64,000 bases of DNA, from assembly GCF_050908995.1 (NCBI RefSeq), contig NC_135119.1:14446001-14510000 (forward strand), in the 5' to 3' direction. The translations under genes and the position numbers were made by a program. The DNA is from Andrena cerasifolii (Eukaryota > Arthropoda > Insecta > Hymenoptera > Andrenidae). Positions 1 through 11,457 of the stretch are shown here, one piece after another (positions within the stretch are counted from its first letter, which is position 1; each line of letters begins with the position of its first letter). The notes below the pieces were generated by a model. The model was given only the letters and a program-made list of their open reading frames with translations, was not told where the DNA came from and did not search any database.

Positions 1-3000
1 AGGCGGGCAAGCGAAACGTACATGAAGGAAGGAGAAGAGTCGCAGGGTTAGCCTGGCCAGCAGCAGCAACAGCCAGCAGCCGTGTTCCAGTCGGCTCGAA
101 GGGGGCGAGCCTGTCTGAGGCAGGCCAGGCAGTCAGGCAGGCAGACAGGTTTGCACAGATGCGCGGCGGCCATCATGAATGCCTGTAAAATATGTATTCT
201 CGTGCAGCCCGGTTGGCAAGAGAGGGTAGAGGAGCGGGGATGGGAGCAGCAGATGAGAAAGAGCTGGCTGGCGCGGAGAGAGGGCCGCGGCAGCGCCAGA
301 GGGGGAGAAAAACCGTAGGAAAAGAGAGCCGGGGTGGGACGAGCGCATCCACCGAGCAGATCAGCGGTCGGGGATCCGAGAGGGACAAGCACGCTGGGCA
401 CGAGGAGCGAGAAGGAAGGACGCGAGGGCAGCGCGCTCGTGCATCCCAGCTTCATTTCACGGGGAAATAGAGGGAAAAAAGGGCGACGGGAGATATCGAG
501 GGTACGGCACGCTGAATAGAGATGACCGGGCGCGTTATAAACATCCCCCTGGATCGCACTACGCGCGCGTCCGGGTCGGAATATAGGCGTGCTTGTCGCT
601 GAAAACGCCGTCGATTCGATACGCTCCGCTGCCTGCGCGCCGCGGTGCACGCGTTTTTCCGCGCGCGGCTGCCTTTTCCAGGCACTCCGCGCTGCTATAC
701 ATAGGTCGCGCTCAGAAGAGGAACACGCTGCCGCGGTTATTCAATTTGTCGGCGGAAAATGGAGAATTAATGCGCGACATAGGTACGTGTTCGACGCGGT
801 GACTGTGCGAGGCGAGTTGAGTTGTTAATGTTTGTTTATTACCTACTCGAACCGCCTGAGAGCGCTGCGTAAGATTGTGTAAGAAGAGGGGTGAATAATT
901 TAGAAGCGTGTAATGTTCATGAGACGTAAAAATCTCCATTTCGTTTCCTATTTTTCATTGTACCGCTGTAGAAATAACTTACGTCATGCAAGCGAGTTAA
1001 CTCGTCTTCGCCCGGTTTGAACTGCACGAGTGTAAGCGGCAGTTCTGGCTGAAAAATGGTCCAGACAACAGGTTAACGCGGGGTTTTAGCGTCGGTTTAA
1101 CAGAAAACATCGTTACTCGCACCTCCTCGAGTCAAAGGAACAGCCTCGGGGTCGTCTGGGACACTGTTACCAAGCTTAAACGAGCCCTGGTCGCGTCAGC
1201 TTCCTGGCCAGACGGTCTGAACCGAGTGAAAACGGTGCTCGCATTGATTCTAACGACCCCGAGAACGTTCGCATAGGCGTAACAGCGAGCGCGAACGCGT
1301 GGGAGAGTCGTCTGGCGTTCGATCAGCCGTGGAAGACGCTGTGACGGTTTGATAGACGAACAGGGACGCCGATACATCCAGCCGAGCGGGGGCTACAATT
1401 TTAACCTTGACAGGTCGCTCGGAGGGGGATTATTGAGGTCATAAGAGTGGATCTTCGTCTGGTACAAATTGTTCCACTTCCAGACGCGGCAGACGCGCGG
1501 AGGGTCTTGATACGCTGGAGCTTGTCATCCTCAACGGAGGAGCCCTCTCCTACGCTCTGAATTGCGCCCGTTACGACGTCGAACCGGGGGTTACGGCGTT
1601 CCCCGATATGTTTGCATCAAACGCGAAACTCCCGTGGATCTTCCAGCACGGGGAAACACTGCCACAGCCTCGTGACCAAAAGTTGCCATCACGAGCGCCA
1701 GAAGCGGGTTTCCTTGGAAGGCTCCTCGAGGAAGAGAATTCAGCGATCGTTTAGAGGAGGGCCCAGGTCCCGCCCAAGGAAATATAGTTTCAATTATCCT
1801 CGTAAAACTTTATTATGGGCCATTACCATTTACGGCGTATTAAATCGTGCCAGAGCGGTGTCCGCTTATGGTGTTGCGGGTCAGTGACGGAACGGGAAAG
1901 CGACGGGGTGCGTGCGCGCAACCCGCGATACATTTTCAGCTGGCAAGGCTAAGCGTAATCGCGCGCCTCCTGATTTACCTCTATCGTAATGGCCCCGCTG
2001 GACGTTCCTTCCGTCATCAGTCCGTCATCGTTTCATTCCCGTCCCTGCGATGCGTTTCATTGGAATTTGCATTTGCGATACGCGTCCATCTTCTATAGGG
2101 GATGATCTGAGGGGGATGATCTTGAAAATATGCGGAGCACGCTTGCTCTGGATTAAAAAGCGAGGATCTTTCGGCTCCGCGTATCTACGTCATGCATGCA
2201 TGCAAAGTGCAGCAAGTTGGTGGCGTCTGTCGGGAAAGGGTAACGCAATTTGCAATCTCTAGGTAGTTCAACCTTTGGTTTACGTAAGAAGCACGAGTTC
2301 GAGGAATTTTCCAGCGTCTTTTGGTGGTGTTTAATGTACTCTTCGGTTGTTTTTGAGTAACTGCGGGGATTAAATGGATTTCCCAAGAGAAAGCTATAAA
2401 ATATGAGTTGTAGCGACGCTCTGACGTCTAATTCCCGGTAACAAAGAAGCAGTCTTCCTATTAGTCGAGGAACGTCAAGCCGAGCCGCTCTGGGAAAAGG
2501 GGAACAGTTGAACGACAACCAGGAAGCAACTCGACGATCATTGGTCTCGAATTTTTGCGCGTTTCCAGCAAACCAATTTGCCCTCCCTGGTGCAGAAATA
2601 ATAGCGAAACAAAATGGTCAGGCGCTCCACTCGGCCAGCTAACCATTCGACGCGGGAAAAGACGGAGAATTCCTCCCGCTCCCCCACCTTGATGAATACA
2701 GACCACCCACGGTACTCTGCAATCTTATTCTCTTACTTAATGAACCTGCACTCCGACTTTGCTTAAAGTCCCTCAACGATCTTCATTACCTTGCCAAGGG
2801 GGATACAAGTATTCCCCGTAGAAGTGAAAACCCATAAGTAAAAATGCTGCAACAAATATGGAATTCAACGTGAAAGGATCAGAAGAAGCGAGCCTGAAGA
2901 ACCTCCGACCTATCAGTGGACCGTGTGCTGTGAACGCTCATGGGCGTTCACTTACCACGGTCACAGCCTACGGCTGAACGATTTCCGCACAGCCACCGTC

Positions 3001-4632
3001 CGAAGCACCGAAATCAAAGTAGAAGAGATTGATCGCGCGAGAAGCGACATGCCACGAACAAACGCGCGTACAATAGCCCGCGTCCACCTACGACCAGTGG
3101 CTGGAGAACCGAAGGAGGAAGAGGACGATAGAGGAGGGATACTTAGAGAGGGAACGATAACGGTTATTTCGGTGCATCGATATCGTGGAATACGATATGT
3201 AGCGATGTCCAGGCGGTGTCAGCCAGCGTACAAGCAGTTCCCTTTAATTAGCCGTCGTACGAGCGCCGCGGACTGGAGCGGACGATATATTTATGCGTTG
3301 CCTTAGACATCGAGTAACGAAAAAAAGGAAAAGCCACCAGGGGGAGGGAGGGCGAGAGAGACGAGGAGGAGGGCACGGACTCTGGCAGCGGACCGCGGCC
3401 AGGCGGAGAGGTCGAGCAACTGGTCCAAGAGGCGAGCAACACGACCGACGAGCAGCCCAGGCGGTCAGGCAACCGGCTGCAACGGCATCGGGAGAGGCAA
3501 GAAAGCCGAGCGAGCCAGCGAACCACCACCGACTCTTTCTCCCCGTGTAACACGTTCCACGATTTTACAGCTCCTACAGGGTAATGCTGGCGTCACCGCA
3601 ATAATATTTATGGCCGCCCGCGAGATTATAATATCTTATTTCGCGTGACGCCTCCGACGTATCCGGTTCTACCTGGGCCGCGCATGCGTGGGCCACGGCC
3701 GCGACGCGACGCGAAATATTTGAAAATTCACTGTACATTTTATATCCGTGCGCGCCGCCACAGCGCGAGAGAGAGAGAGAGCTTTGACACTGCTGGTGTC
3801 TCGATATCGCGTGTTTCCGACCGCGAGAACGCCGATGTCGATCCGAACGACTCGCGCGGCTATCTTCCTTATTGCCCGCGGTAATGCAATCCGTCGCTGG
3901 ATCAACGTCGTTCCGATCCACGGGGGAAAATAGAACCGACGGAGGAATACGTACGGGGAATCTTGCGCGGCGATCTAGCGGCGACGATCGCTCCCGCGAG
4001 CCACGGAAACGCGCGCATACCAGCGCGGAAAGACGCGCGCGTTATTTACGGCCCGTGTGAATCGCCGCTGCGTTTAGATAAGCCACGCTGTACCACTCTC
4101 TGTCGCGAAACTGATTTTCTTGTTTTCTGCTTTCGGCTTTCCTCGCGGGACTGCGTGGTCCGCAGTTTCTGGTTTCTCCGTTCGCGGAGAATTCTCTGAA
4201 CGCGTTTCCCCGTGGCGGACGCTGAAGTCGATGGCGTCGAGTTCGCGGGACTCGGTGAAACCAAGTTGCTGTATAAAAATATAACAGTGTAGGGTGAACT
4301 GGCCAGTGAATGTACATCTCCCAGCGAATAAACGTTATTCATATATTTAATACGAGAGAATTCGCCCCTATCGTGCTCTCTTCACGGTGAAATTTACCTG
4401 CACCGGAATTTACAGTGGAAACCCGCGGACGTTTCGTAAAAGCGTTTTTCTTCCTACCTATAACCTGTAAGGGTACTACATTAACCTTATTAAACAGTTG
4501 TCCCTGTAGCGTTCCACAAGTTCAAGGCAAGTCTTGTTACTTGCAATTTGCAATCTACAATTTGTACTTTGAGGTGCGCTTAATGGTCCTATGATAAATT
4601 TGTTTTTATAATTACATTGTTTAGATGCTTCT
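1..4632. other. CpG-rich unique DNA, no gene recognised
   Basis: The stretch is visibly rich in CpG (many tcgcg and cgcg tracts) and has no recognisable protein domain, splice-site pair or transposon end. Open frames over 48-650 on the - strand exist because GC-rich sequence lacks stops. A purine-rich run lies near 3310-3400 and a short (GA)n at 3767-3781. It is probably intergenic or intronic host DNA. Confidence 0.5.
3767..3781. repeat. (GA)n microsatellite
   Basis: About seven GA dinucleotides follow a cgcgccgccacagc context. This is a simple repeat only. Confidence 0.9.
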
Positions 4633-4636
4633 TTAA

Positions 4637-5369
4637 GGGGTGATGCTACTGTAGGCCTCAGAAAGGCAGCCTGATTTAAAGAATTTTTTATGAGAGTATA
4701 GTGAGTGGAATACAAAATCTGTTTGAAGGTCTTTATTGTACATACCTTGAAGTATGATCACAATTTTTTTTGTAAATTTTTTAATACAGAATGATGGCGC
4801 CACAGGTCAACGAGAGAAGCTTCTTCTGAACAACAGTGTTCCGCGGCCGAAAAGATTTCTCCTTCAATTTCTGACCTGGAACAAAAACCAACAATTTTTT
4901 AGTTCTATATAAGATTATCTCGGGAAGTACACGAGGAAATTAAAAAAGTACTACTTTTTGCAAGAATGGTGAACAAAACGTTTCAACAATTTATCACATC
5001 TCTTTTTACTTTTTAAAAATGAAACGTTTTGTTCAATCGCGCACCACTCTTACGAAAAACTGTATTTTTTAATTTTGTACTTCCCGAGATAATCTTATAT
5101 AGAACTAAAAAATGTTTGGTTTTTGTTCTAGGTCTGAAATTCAAGGAGAAATCTTTCCGGCCGCGGAGCACTGTTGTTCAGAAGAAGCTTCTCTTGTTGA
5201 ACTGTGGTGCCGCCATTTTGTATTAAAAAAATTGTTTAAAAATTGTGATCATACTTCAAGGTATGTACAATAAAGGCCTTCAATCAGATTTTGTATTCCA
5301 TTCACTATACTCGCATAAAAAATTCTCAAAATCAGGCTGCCTTTCCAGGCTCTACAGTGGCATCACCCC
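4637..5369. mobile_element. TTAA-flanked palindromic (foldback) element, piggyBac-type MITE
   Basis: The 733-bp element is one large inverted repeat. The left arm (about 4637-4985) is matched in reverse by the right arm (about 5020-5369), leaving a loop of roughly 40 nt between GAACAAAACGTTT and AAACGTTTTGTTC. Outer ends read GGGGTGATGCTACTG on the left and CAGTGGCATCACCCC on the right. Each is bordered by TTAA (4633-4636 and 5370-5373), the target duplication typical of piggyBac elements. No transposase is present, so it is non-autonomous. Superfamily assignment rests only on TTAA and the end structure. A similar terminus (CAGTGGTGTTTCCCC followed by TTAA) occurs near 24312-24331. Confidence 0.8.
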
Positions 5370-5373
5370 TTAA

Positions 5374-6091
5374 GGAAAGTTACTGCACGAATAACGGATT
5401 TCTAAGAATTTTTTCAGGTATTCATTGGGTGGAAGATAACAGTGAATACCAATTAATGAGCGGCCGTTCATTCACTGGCAAACGTGGACATTTCTTACTT
5501 TACCAATGAATGGACAACCTTCCCAGTCTTTTTTATTTCCTAACAATTTAACTGCCAGTGTGAATAGGGTTAACTCAACCCCAGAAATCAAATTTCAACT
5601 GTGCATAATTATGATCTTATAAAGCTAGTAAAGTAGATATCAAATCAATAATATTGCAATTGGAGAATGCAAAAATATTTACACAAAACTCGCCTAAATA
5701 CATTGAAAAGCTAACCTTCGTTATTACCCTGTACATTCATTAGAAATTTATGTTCACCCACTGGGTCATTTGGCCCACTTTTCATTTAATCCTATGCCAG
5801 TCTTTTAATGAAGGTTATAACTATCAAACAATTGGGTTCTGGTGTGAAACCGCTCGCTTACAGTAATAACATTCGGGGGATTAAATAACGATTTGTGAAT
5901 ACTAATTTTAACAGATAGCGGCTTAAGTGTTCATTCACTGGACTGGTCATCCTAGGTACAGTAAAAAGAAGGACGTACAGCAGAACTGAAGATGCAGGAC
6001 TGTAGATGGAACAATCCTACTACCCCTCAGGAGTTATTTAGACGGTTCCACTCTCTCCTGGAAGTGGAATAGCGTTAAAACGCGAGGGATT
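5374..6091. other. Non-coding stretch with short internal repeats
   Basis: No gene is seen. A short inverted pair (GGTATTCA ... TGAATACC) lies at about 5417-5450. The 13-mer GTTCATTCACTGG occurs at both 5466-5478 and 5929-5941, which hints at a decayed repeat whose ends cannot be defined. Confidence 0.4.
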
Positions 6092-6093
6092 TA

Positions 6094-6640
6094 CAGTGGC
6101 TCGCATTAATCATTTGGACACATTTTAAAATCGCATAACTTTTTTAGAATTGGTCCAAACAACTTGAGTTTTTTTGAGAAGCTAGAAGGATTAGTTTACC
6201 AACTGACGCGTTTCGTCGTTTTGAAAAAAAATGTATTTGGTTGGAATAGCGAAAAGAATAGTAAAGATCGATCGTTAAACTTTTTTTGTGAGCTTCTAAT
6301 GAAAATTAAAAAAAAAACGTTAACGTTGCTCCGAGCTACAAACGTTTAAAGATCGCAGAATAAGGTCGAGAATCGCGAAAATTCCCGAAATCAGCGATTC
6401 TGCAATCTACAAACGGTTTTTTTTTTAATTTTCATTACAAGCTCACAAAAAAAAGTTTAAAAATCGACCTTTACTATTCTTTTCGCTATTCCAACCAAAT
6501 ACATTTTCTTTCAAAACCACGAAACGCGTCAGTTAGCAAATTAATCCTTCTAGCTTCTCAAAAAAACTCAAGTCGTTTGGACCAATTCTAAAAGAGTTAT
6601 GCGATTTTAAAATGTGTCCGAATATTAATGCGAGTCACTG
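6094..6640. mobile_element. Tc1/mariner-type palindromic MITE
   Basis: The 547-bp element has ends CAGTGGCTCGCATTAAT and, in reverse complement, CAGTGACTCGCATTAAT. They are flanked by TA on both sides (6092-6093 and 6641-6642), the Tc1/mariner target duplication. The two halves (about 6094-6345 and 6395-6640) are near-complete inverted copies of each other, so a transcript would fold into one long hairpin. There is no transposase. The short open frame inside it (6164-6349) is part of the inverted arm and is not a gene. Confidence 0.85.
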
Positions 6641-6642
6641 TA

Positions 6643-8214
6643 TATACCTACTACTCCGTAAACAAAGAAGTTATCTACCTATACTATTTAATAACGCATG
6701 CCATCCACGTTGCATCACCAGTTCCTCAGAGAACCGTGTCGAACGACCCAGCTCCATCGGAAGTGGTCCTCATGGCCAATGGCTTCGCGTTATTTTTACG
6801 CGAACGGTCGAGAGGACATCCTTTAATGCTCAAGCCTATTCCACCGTCTATCCACCGTATTATTTCCCCCTGCAGTCGATCCTGAAGGGCCGTGGCCCAC
6901 GCAGCGCACACGCTTCCTTTTGCACGTTCTTCCCTACTTGCCGCTGTCCCCATCTCTTTCTCTCTCTCTCTCTCTCTCACCCATTTTTCCCTCTCTTTCG
7001 CCCACCCTACCTGTCCCTTTGTCGTTGGCTCGCTCTTCCCTCTGGCCATCTCCAATAAAACTTGCCCGTGGTAGGGGATGTCTACTATACCCTGGACTGC
7101 ACTCGGTTTCATAGGATGGCCACGGCGAATGGTCCATCCCCCGACACCTATACCCTCGTCTTTATTTCCACCAGCTCTCTCTATGACTTCCAACCGCTCC
7201 CTCCCACCTCGTCCCTCCACGCAACGACGTAACGACGTATAGATAGTAATGCATGTCCGTGGATCCGATAGAGATTATCGTGGGGCATCGCGCGCCCCGC
7301 GACTCGGAAAGTCCTGCTAATTAGAATCGCCGACCGCGCTCCACCATGGCTGTGGATCCGGCACGTTCGCCGTCCTTTCAATCCTCCGGTCCTTTTCTCT
7401 TTTCATGGACAGGTATCGGTAAAGGACACGTGGACAAGCGGGGCAGATTGGTCACCGCGATTCCGCTTCCCCGAAGAATGTAACATTATAAATCGCGCCA
7501 AAATTAAGCTCTCCCGCCCGCTCCGATTATCGCGCATAAATCCAGTTTAATGAACCCCGGCGAGATACCGGGACCGTCGAGATTTACGCTCGATTAACGG
7601 CGAAACGATTAAAGAAAGATAAGTTACGGCTTCCTGAATTACGCGTACCCACCGCGGTATTTAATTAACACGTATGATTTGCGCGCGAATTAACTCGGCT
7701 GCCCGCTAATTGCCGTTCTTCTGTTTCGCAATGGACCGTCGGTATCGTCACGGGCGCAGCTGATGCGGCGGAACGGGGGCAGGGAAACGGTGGCTCGTTT
7801 CCACGGAATTTACAGGCGCCTCGTTTCGAAACCCACTGCCAAGAAGGAGCGCGGACTTCTGTGACGCCCGCTAAGCATTCGCAATCGCGCATTTCCCCTC
7901 CCCTCCCGCCGGCGACCAGCTTTATAGGCAGCGAAACAGGATTATTAACAGCTGCGCAGAGATTCGACAGCAATTATACGGGGTATTTCGCGTCGTTCAG
8001 GTGTCTGTTCCCGTTGACAAATGATACGGGCTGCAGGGGACTTATCGCTAACGACCGTGCAACTGCATTGCCCGCCTACGCGGCGACGATTTCTCTAGCT
8101 GAAATCGACTATGCTCCGAGCGAAATTAACTGGCCGGCCAAGGCCATTCGGGGGTAGATCCGCTGGACCGTTTGGCTATTCTATCTCTGGTCTCTCCACT
8201 CGGCCACGTCGCCC
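6643..8214. other. Unique DNA with polypyrimidine tract, no gene recognised
   Basis: A pyrimidine-rich stretch covers about 6915-7060 with a pure (TC)9 run at 6961-6978. The rest is CpG-rich unique sequence without splice pairs or domains. Open frames on both strands around 6612-7220 are products of the pyrimidine bias. Confidence 0.45.
6961..6978. repeat. (TC)n microsatellite
   Basis: An uninterrupted TC run lies inside a longer polypyrimidine tract. Confidence 0.95.
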
Positions 8215-8219
8215 CGTTG

Positions 8220-9219
8220 CACAGTGGGGAAACTTCGCGATTTTATGGCCAAAACCACAGAAATAAATTTTTCAATTCGACAAAATAAATGCAAATGTCA
8301 ATTGAAGAACTAACACGAGTATCACGTGCCACCAATTTTACTGTTAAGTGTTTTAATACAAAGCTCGTATAGACTCGCAAATATTTATGTTCATCCGAGG
8401 TTAGACCGATCGCAAAGAATTAATCCAGATTTTCAAGTTGCTTCAAACACTTATATTGTGTTATCCAAAGATCTGAAAATAATTTCAAGGCATGGATTCA
8501 ATTGCTGGTGGTGCGTAAGATATCCCTTTGTCCTCAAAATAATTATGTTTCGGTTTTTAATATGTAATTTATACAATTTTTAAAGCAGTGTTTTGGAAAT
8601 AACATTTTCCTATAAGAATGAATTTTCAATACATAAAATAGTTATCGATCCCATAATATCCTGCGATGATTTTCATTCCTATTTTACGTTCGACTATTTT
8701 CATTCTATAAATGCAATTATTAATTGCTAATAGTTGCTAATCTGGTAATTATATGCATTTTTTAAACACGATACAGTGTGTCTTGTCTCAATAACTGTGA
8801 CCGAGACTGGTTCATTACAAACCTTTTTATTCTTTTTTAAACGATTTTATTCAGCTTCGATCCTCTGTTTGATTAGTTGGATTATGTATGTTTGTTTGTC
8901 GTCAGAAGCGATAACCCTTCTGCTAAGCCCTGCTGCACTGTAGCAGAGGCATGCTCTAACAAAGAAAAAAGTGTATAAATTTAAATAATAAAAAAATCTT
9001 TATCGTTCGTAATTTTTGTAAGTGCTGTTTTTCGGATGATTTAGTTTCTCATATATTAGAACGTAAAAGTGCCGAATTTTATATAATAAAGATAAGTTTT
9101 CAGGTTTCCACCACGAAAATGGATATAGTTCTCCAATCGACACTTGTATTAAATTTGTAAAGTTCAAAAATTTCATTTCTGTAGTTTTGGGCATAAAATC
9201 GCAAAATTTCCCCACTGTG
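8220..9219. mobile_element. Transib-like non-autonomous DNA transposon
   Basis: The element is exactly 1000 bp. Its left end is CACAGTGGGGAAACTT and its right end in reverse complement is CACAGTGGGGAAATTT. The inverted similarity extends about 90 bp inward from each side. A perfect 5-bp direct repeat CGTTG flanks it (8215-8219 and 9220-9224). Known of the family: Transib elements have termini resembling the V(D)J recombination-signal heptamer CACAGTG and make 5-bp GC-rich duplications. Both are seen here. No transposase (RAG1-like core) is readable inside, so it would need activity from another copy. Other superfamilies with CAC-type ends usually give 2-, 3-, 4- or 8-bp duplications. A block at about 8828-8865 recurs near 35191-35226. 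Confidence 0.8.
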
Positions 9220-9309
9220 CGTTGTTTGCTCGAAAGATGGAAAGCGTACACAATGCCGGGAAATCGGAGACATAAGTAGATTGATATCTGCGCCACTAGC
9301 CGCGCCGTA

Positions 9310-9732
9310 CAGGACGTTAAAAATGTGATGGTCGCTGACTTCAGAGGTAAATCCACAGCTCTGCAAAATGTTTTATAATATTGAAAAATAATGTTAATTT
9401 TCCTTCTTTACATCAGCATATTCTGCTCGCTGAAAGAAGGAAAAGTCTAAAAGGACCCGTATGTCCAAAAAAGGCACTATTTTCGCAAAAACGTGAAAAA
9501 TAGTTTCAATCGCTTCATCCATGCCAAGTTTTTATCAATTCTTTTTAGGAATTCCTTTTAGACTTTTTCTCCCTTCAGCGAGCAAAATATGTTGATATAA
9601 AGAAAAACAAATTATCCTGAATTTTTAGTATTATAAAGAATTTTGCAACAAGGTGTTTTTTATCCATCTCCATCGATTCAGGGGTGTAGATTCACCGCTG
9701 AAAGCAGTGGCCATCACTTTTTTAACACCGTG
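9310..9732. mobile_element. TA-flanked foldback MITE (Tc1/mariner-type)
   Basis: Ends are CAGGACGTTAAAAATGTG on the left and, in reverse complement, CACGGTGTTAAAAAAGTG on the right, with TA on each side (9308-9309 and 9733-9734). The arms stay recognisable as inverted copies to about 9470 and 9560, including a shared core around TTTTGCTCGCTGAA. The element is 423 bp, has no coding capacity, and sits 90 bp from the Transib-like element. Confidence 0.7.
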
Positions 9733-9734
9733 TA

Positions 9735-10637
9735 CAGAAAACAGAAGTTTCTCGTCTGCCAACCGAACTCGTGGCTGCGGTGGACTCGATCGGTGCTGCA
9801 ATAGATGAATTTATACACTAACGTGTGCCGTTACATAACGAACCGGTAGTTGAGAGTCCGCCTAAAGCTGCAGATCCTCGACTAACGATCACTTACAGCG
9901 ATCAGCGTCGATTACTACCAACAAACAAGGAATATCTGCGAGGGAAGAGCAAGAAAGTGAGCACAGAAACGGAGGAGAAAGGCAGATAGGTGCGATTGCT
10001 ACCAACGAAGGTTGCTGCACAGCGACACCAGGAGCTCAAAGACGCCCAAGCATAAGAGGGGGTCGCTTGTGACGCCATTCGCAGCCTGGGAGGAGATCCT
10101 GACCAACCAGTCAAGTTCGCGATAAGCACAGTTGGAGCAGAACGAAGCCAAATACCCCGCGTCGGGTACCTAGCAGCGCTGCAACCCCTCGAACAGGCTT
10201 CCGAGACAGTTTTATCCCCGCGGCCCCCGAAACGCCGGGCAATATCGCGGTAATATCGGTACTATACGATGGCCGATTAAAGGGCGTAGACGTTAAAGGG
10301 CAGATTAAGAAGTCCAGCCGCGACTCGGGATGCTTCGAGTTTAATAGTAGCGTCCGGGGGTTCGATCCAGGGAAAGGACGATTACTTTTTTGCCCCCGGT
10401 CGGGGGTAACCTGTTCCTTTCCGGATTCCTCGGTGTCTGGTCGGCCAGTAATTAAGTAACGGATAAAACTCGGTATTAACAGCAACCGCCTGACGCCGAT
10501 CGCCAGCTGTAATCGCATTTGCTAATATGTTAGCAAGTTTAGCATAACGTCACCAATGTTGCATGTTTCTTCAGCTTCTTTCGCGGGGAATGTGCTTTGC
10601 ACCGTCGTTCCTTTCACTTGCTTAGCTACTGCGAGGG
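9735..10637. other. Unique DNA, no gene recognised
   Basis: Mixed-composition sequence becoming CpG-rich after 10100. No splice pair, domain or repeat end is seen. The - strand frame 10111-10518 has no recognisable features. Confidence 0.4.
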
Positions 10638-10645
10638 GTAAGATT

Positions 10646-11449
10646 TAAGGCTGTTCGAGTAGTCGAATATTAAAGTAGCTTGAAGTTGGGACCGAGCCGA
10701 GACTCGGTTTCCGAGCCGAGACTCGGTTTCCGAGCCGAGACTCGGTTTCCGAGCCGAGCCGAGTACCCGTTAAAAACCGAGTAGGGTAGGTGTACCGTTT
10801 TGTGGCCATTGCACCGTTTTTCCCCATGTGCCTAATCATCTTATTTTTAAACTGCTCGCAGATCATTATTACGTGAAGAATTTCGCATCATAAAGAATAA
10901 TTCTTATTCAGTCAAATGAACTAAAATTACACTCTAACAACGTAAAAATTTAATAAAAATATAGAAAATATGTAAATTCTCCATTTACATCCTAAAATCT
11001 AGAATCCTCCGCCTAGATTAAATACAAGCGACACGAATATATTTTGTTTAGTACACAGCCAAAAATATAAGGTTATATTTATTGCTTACACGAAAAAATA
11101 TTACGTTTTTTAAGAAGTCTAGGATCTACCCTAGCTCGAAAGAACCGAGAAACTCGAATTTTTTCGAGCGGCTTGAATATACTTGGAGCAGATCGAAATT
11201 TTCGAGCAGACCGACTGTGCCGAGTAGCTTGAAGCTTGAAGCTTGAACGATATTTTAGGTTACGAAGAAAACATTAAGAAGAAAAGACAGATAACATAAG
11301 GAGAAGTGCTCCAAGTGTATTCGAGCCGCTGGAAAAAAATTCAAGCTTTTCGATTCTTTCGGGCCGCTCGGTTTTTACGGGTACTCGGCTCGGCTGGACA
11401 AACCGAGCCTGGCTCGGCTCGCTTTTTCCGGGTACTCGAACAGCCTTTA
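10646..11449. mobile_element. hAT-type non-autonomous element with perfect 8-bp target duplication
   Basis: The 804-bp element starts TAAGGCTGTTCGAGTA and ends, in reverse complement, TAAAGGCTGTTCGAGTA. The 8-bp sequence GTAAGATT is repeated perfectly at 10638-10645 and 11450-11457. An 8-bp duplication with short TIRs is the hAT signature. Subterminal regions are rich in GAGCCGAG / CTCGGCTC blocks in both orientations. A palindromic 19-bp minisatellite lies near the left end and short tandem GAAGCTT repeats near 11230. The interior is AT-rich with no transposase. Confidence 0.85.
10692..10763. repeat. 19-bp palindromic minisatellite inside the hAT element
   Basis: About 3.5 copies of the unit CCGAGCCGAGACTCGGTTT begin at 10692, 10711, 10730 and 10749. 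Each unit contains the self-complementary core CCGAG-n-CTCGG. Related blocks occur in inverse orientation near the other end (11380-11430). Confidence 0.9.
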
Positions 11450-11457
11450 GTAAGATT

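Noticed and set aside
48..650. 200-codon open frame on the - strand
   Set aside because: Low stop density from GC-rich DNA. Overlapping frames on both strands are also open, and no domain is recognisable.
10361..10382. GGTTCGATCC, a possible tRNA B box
   Set aside because: No matching A box, anticodon arm or acceptor stem could be built around it.
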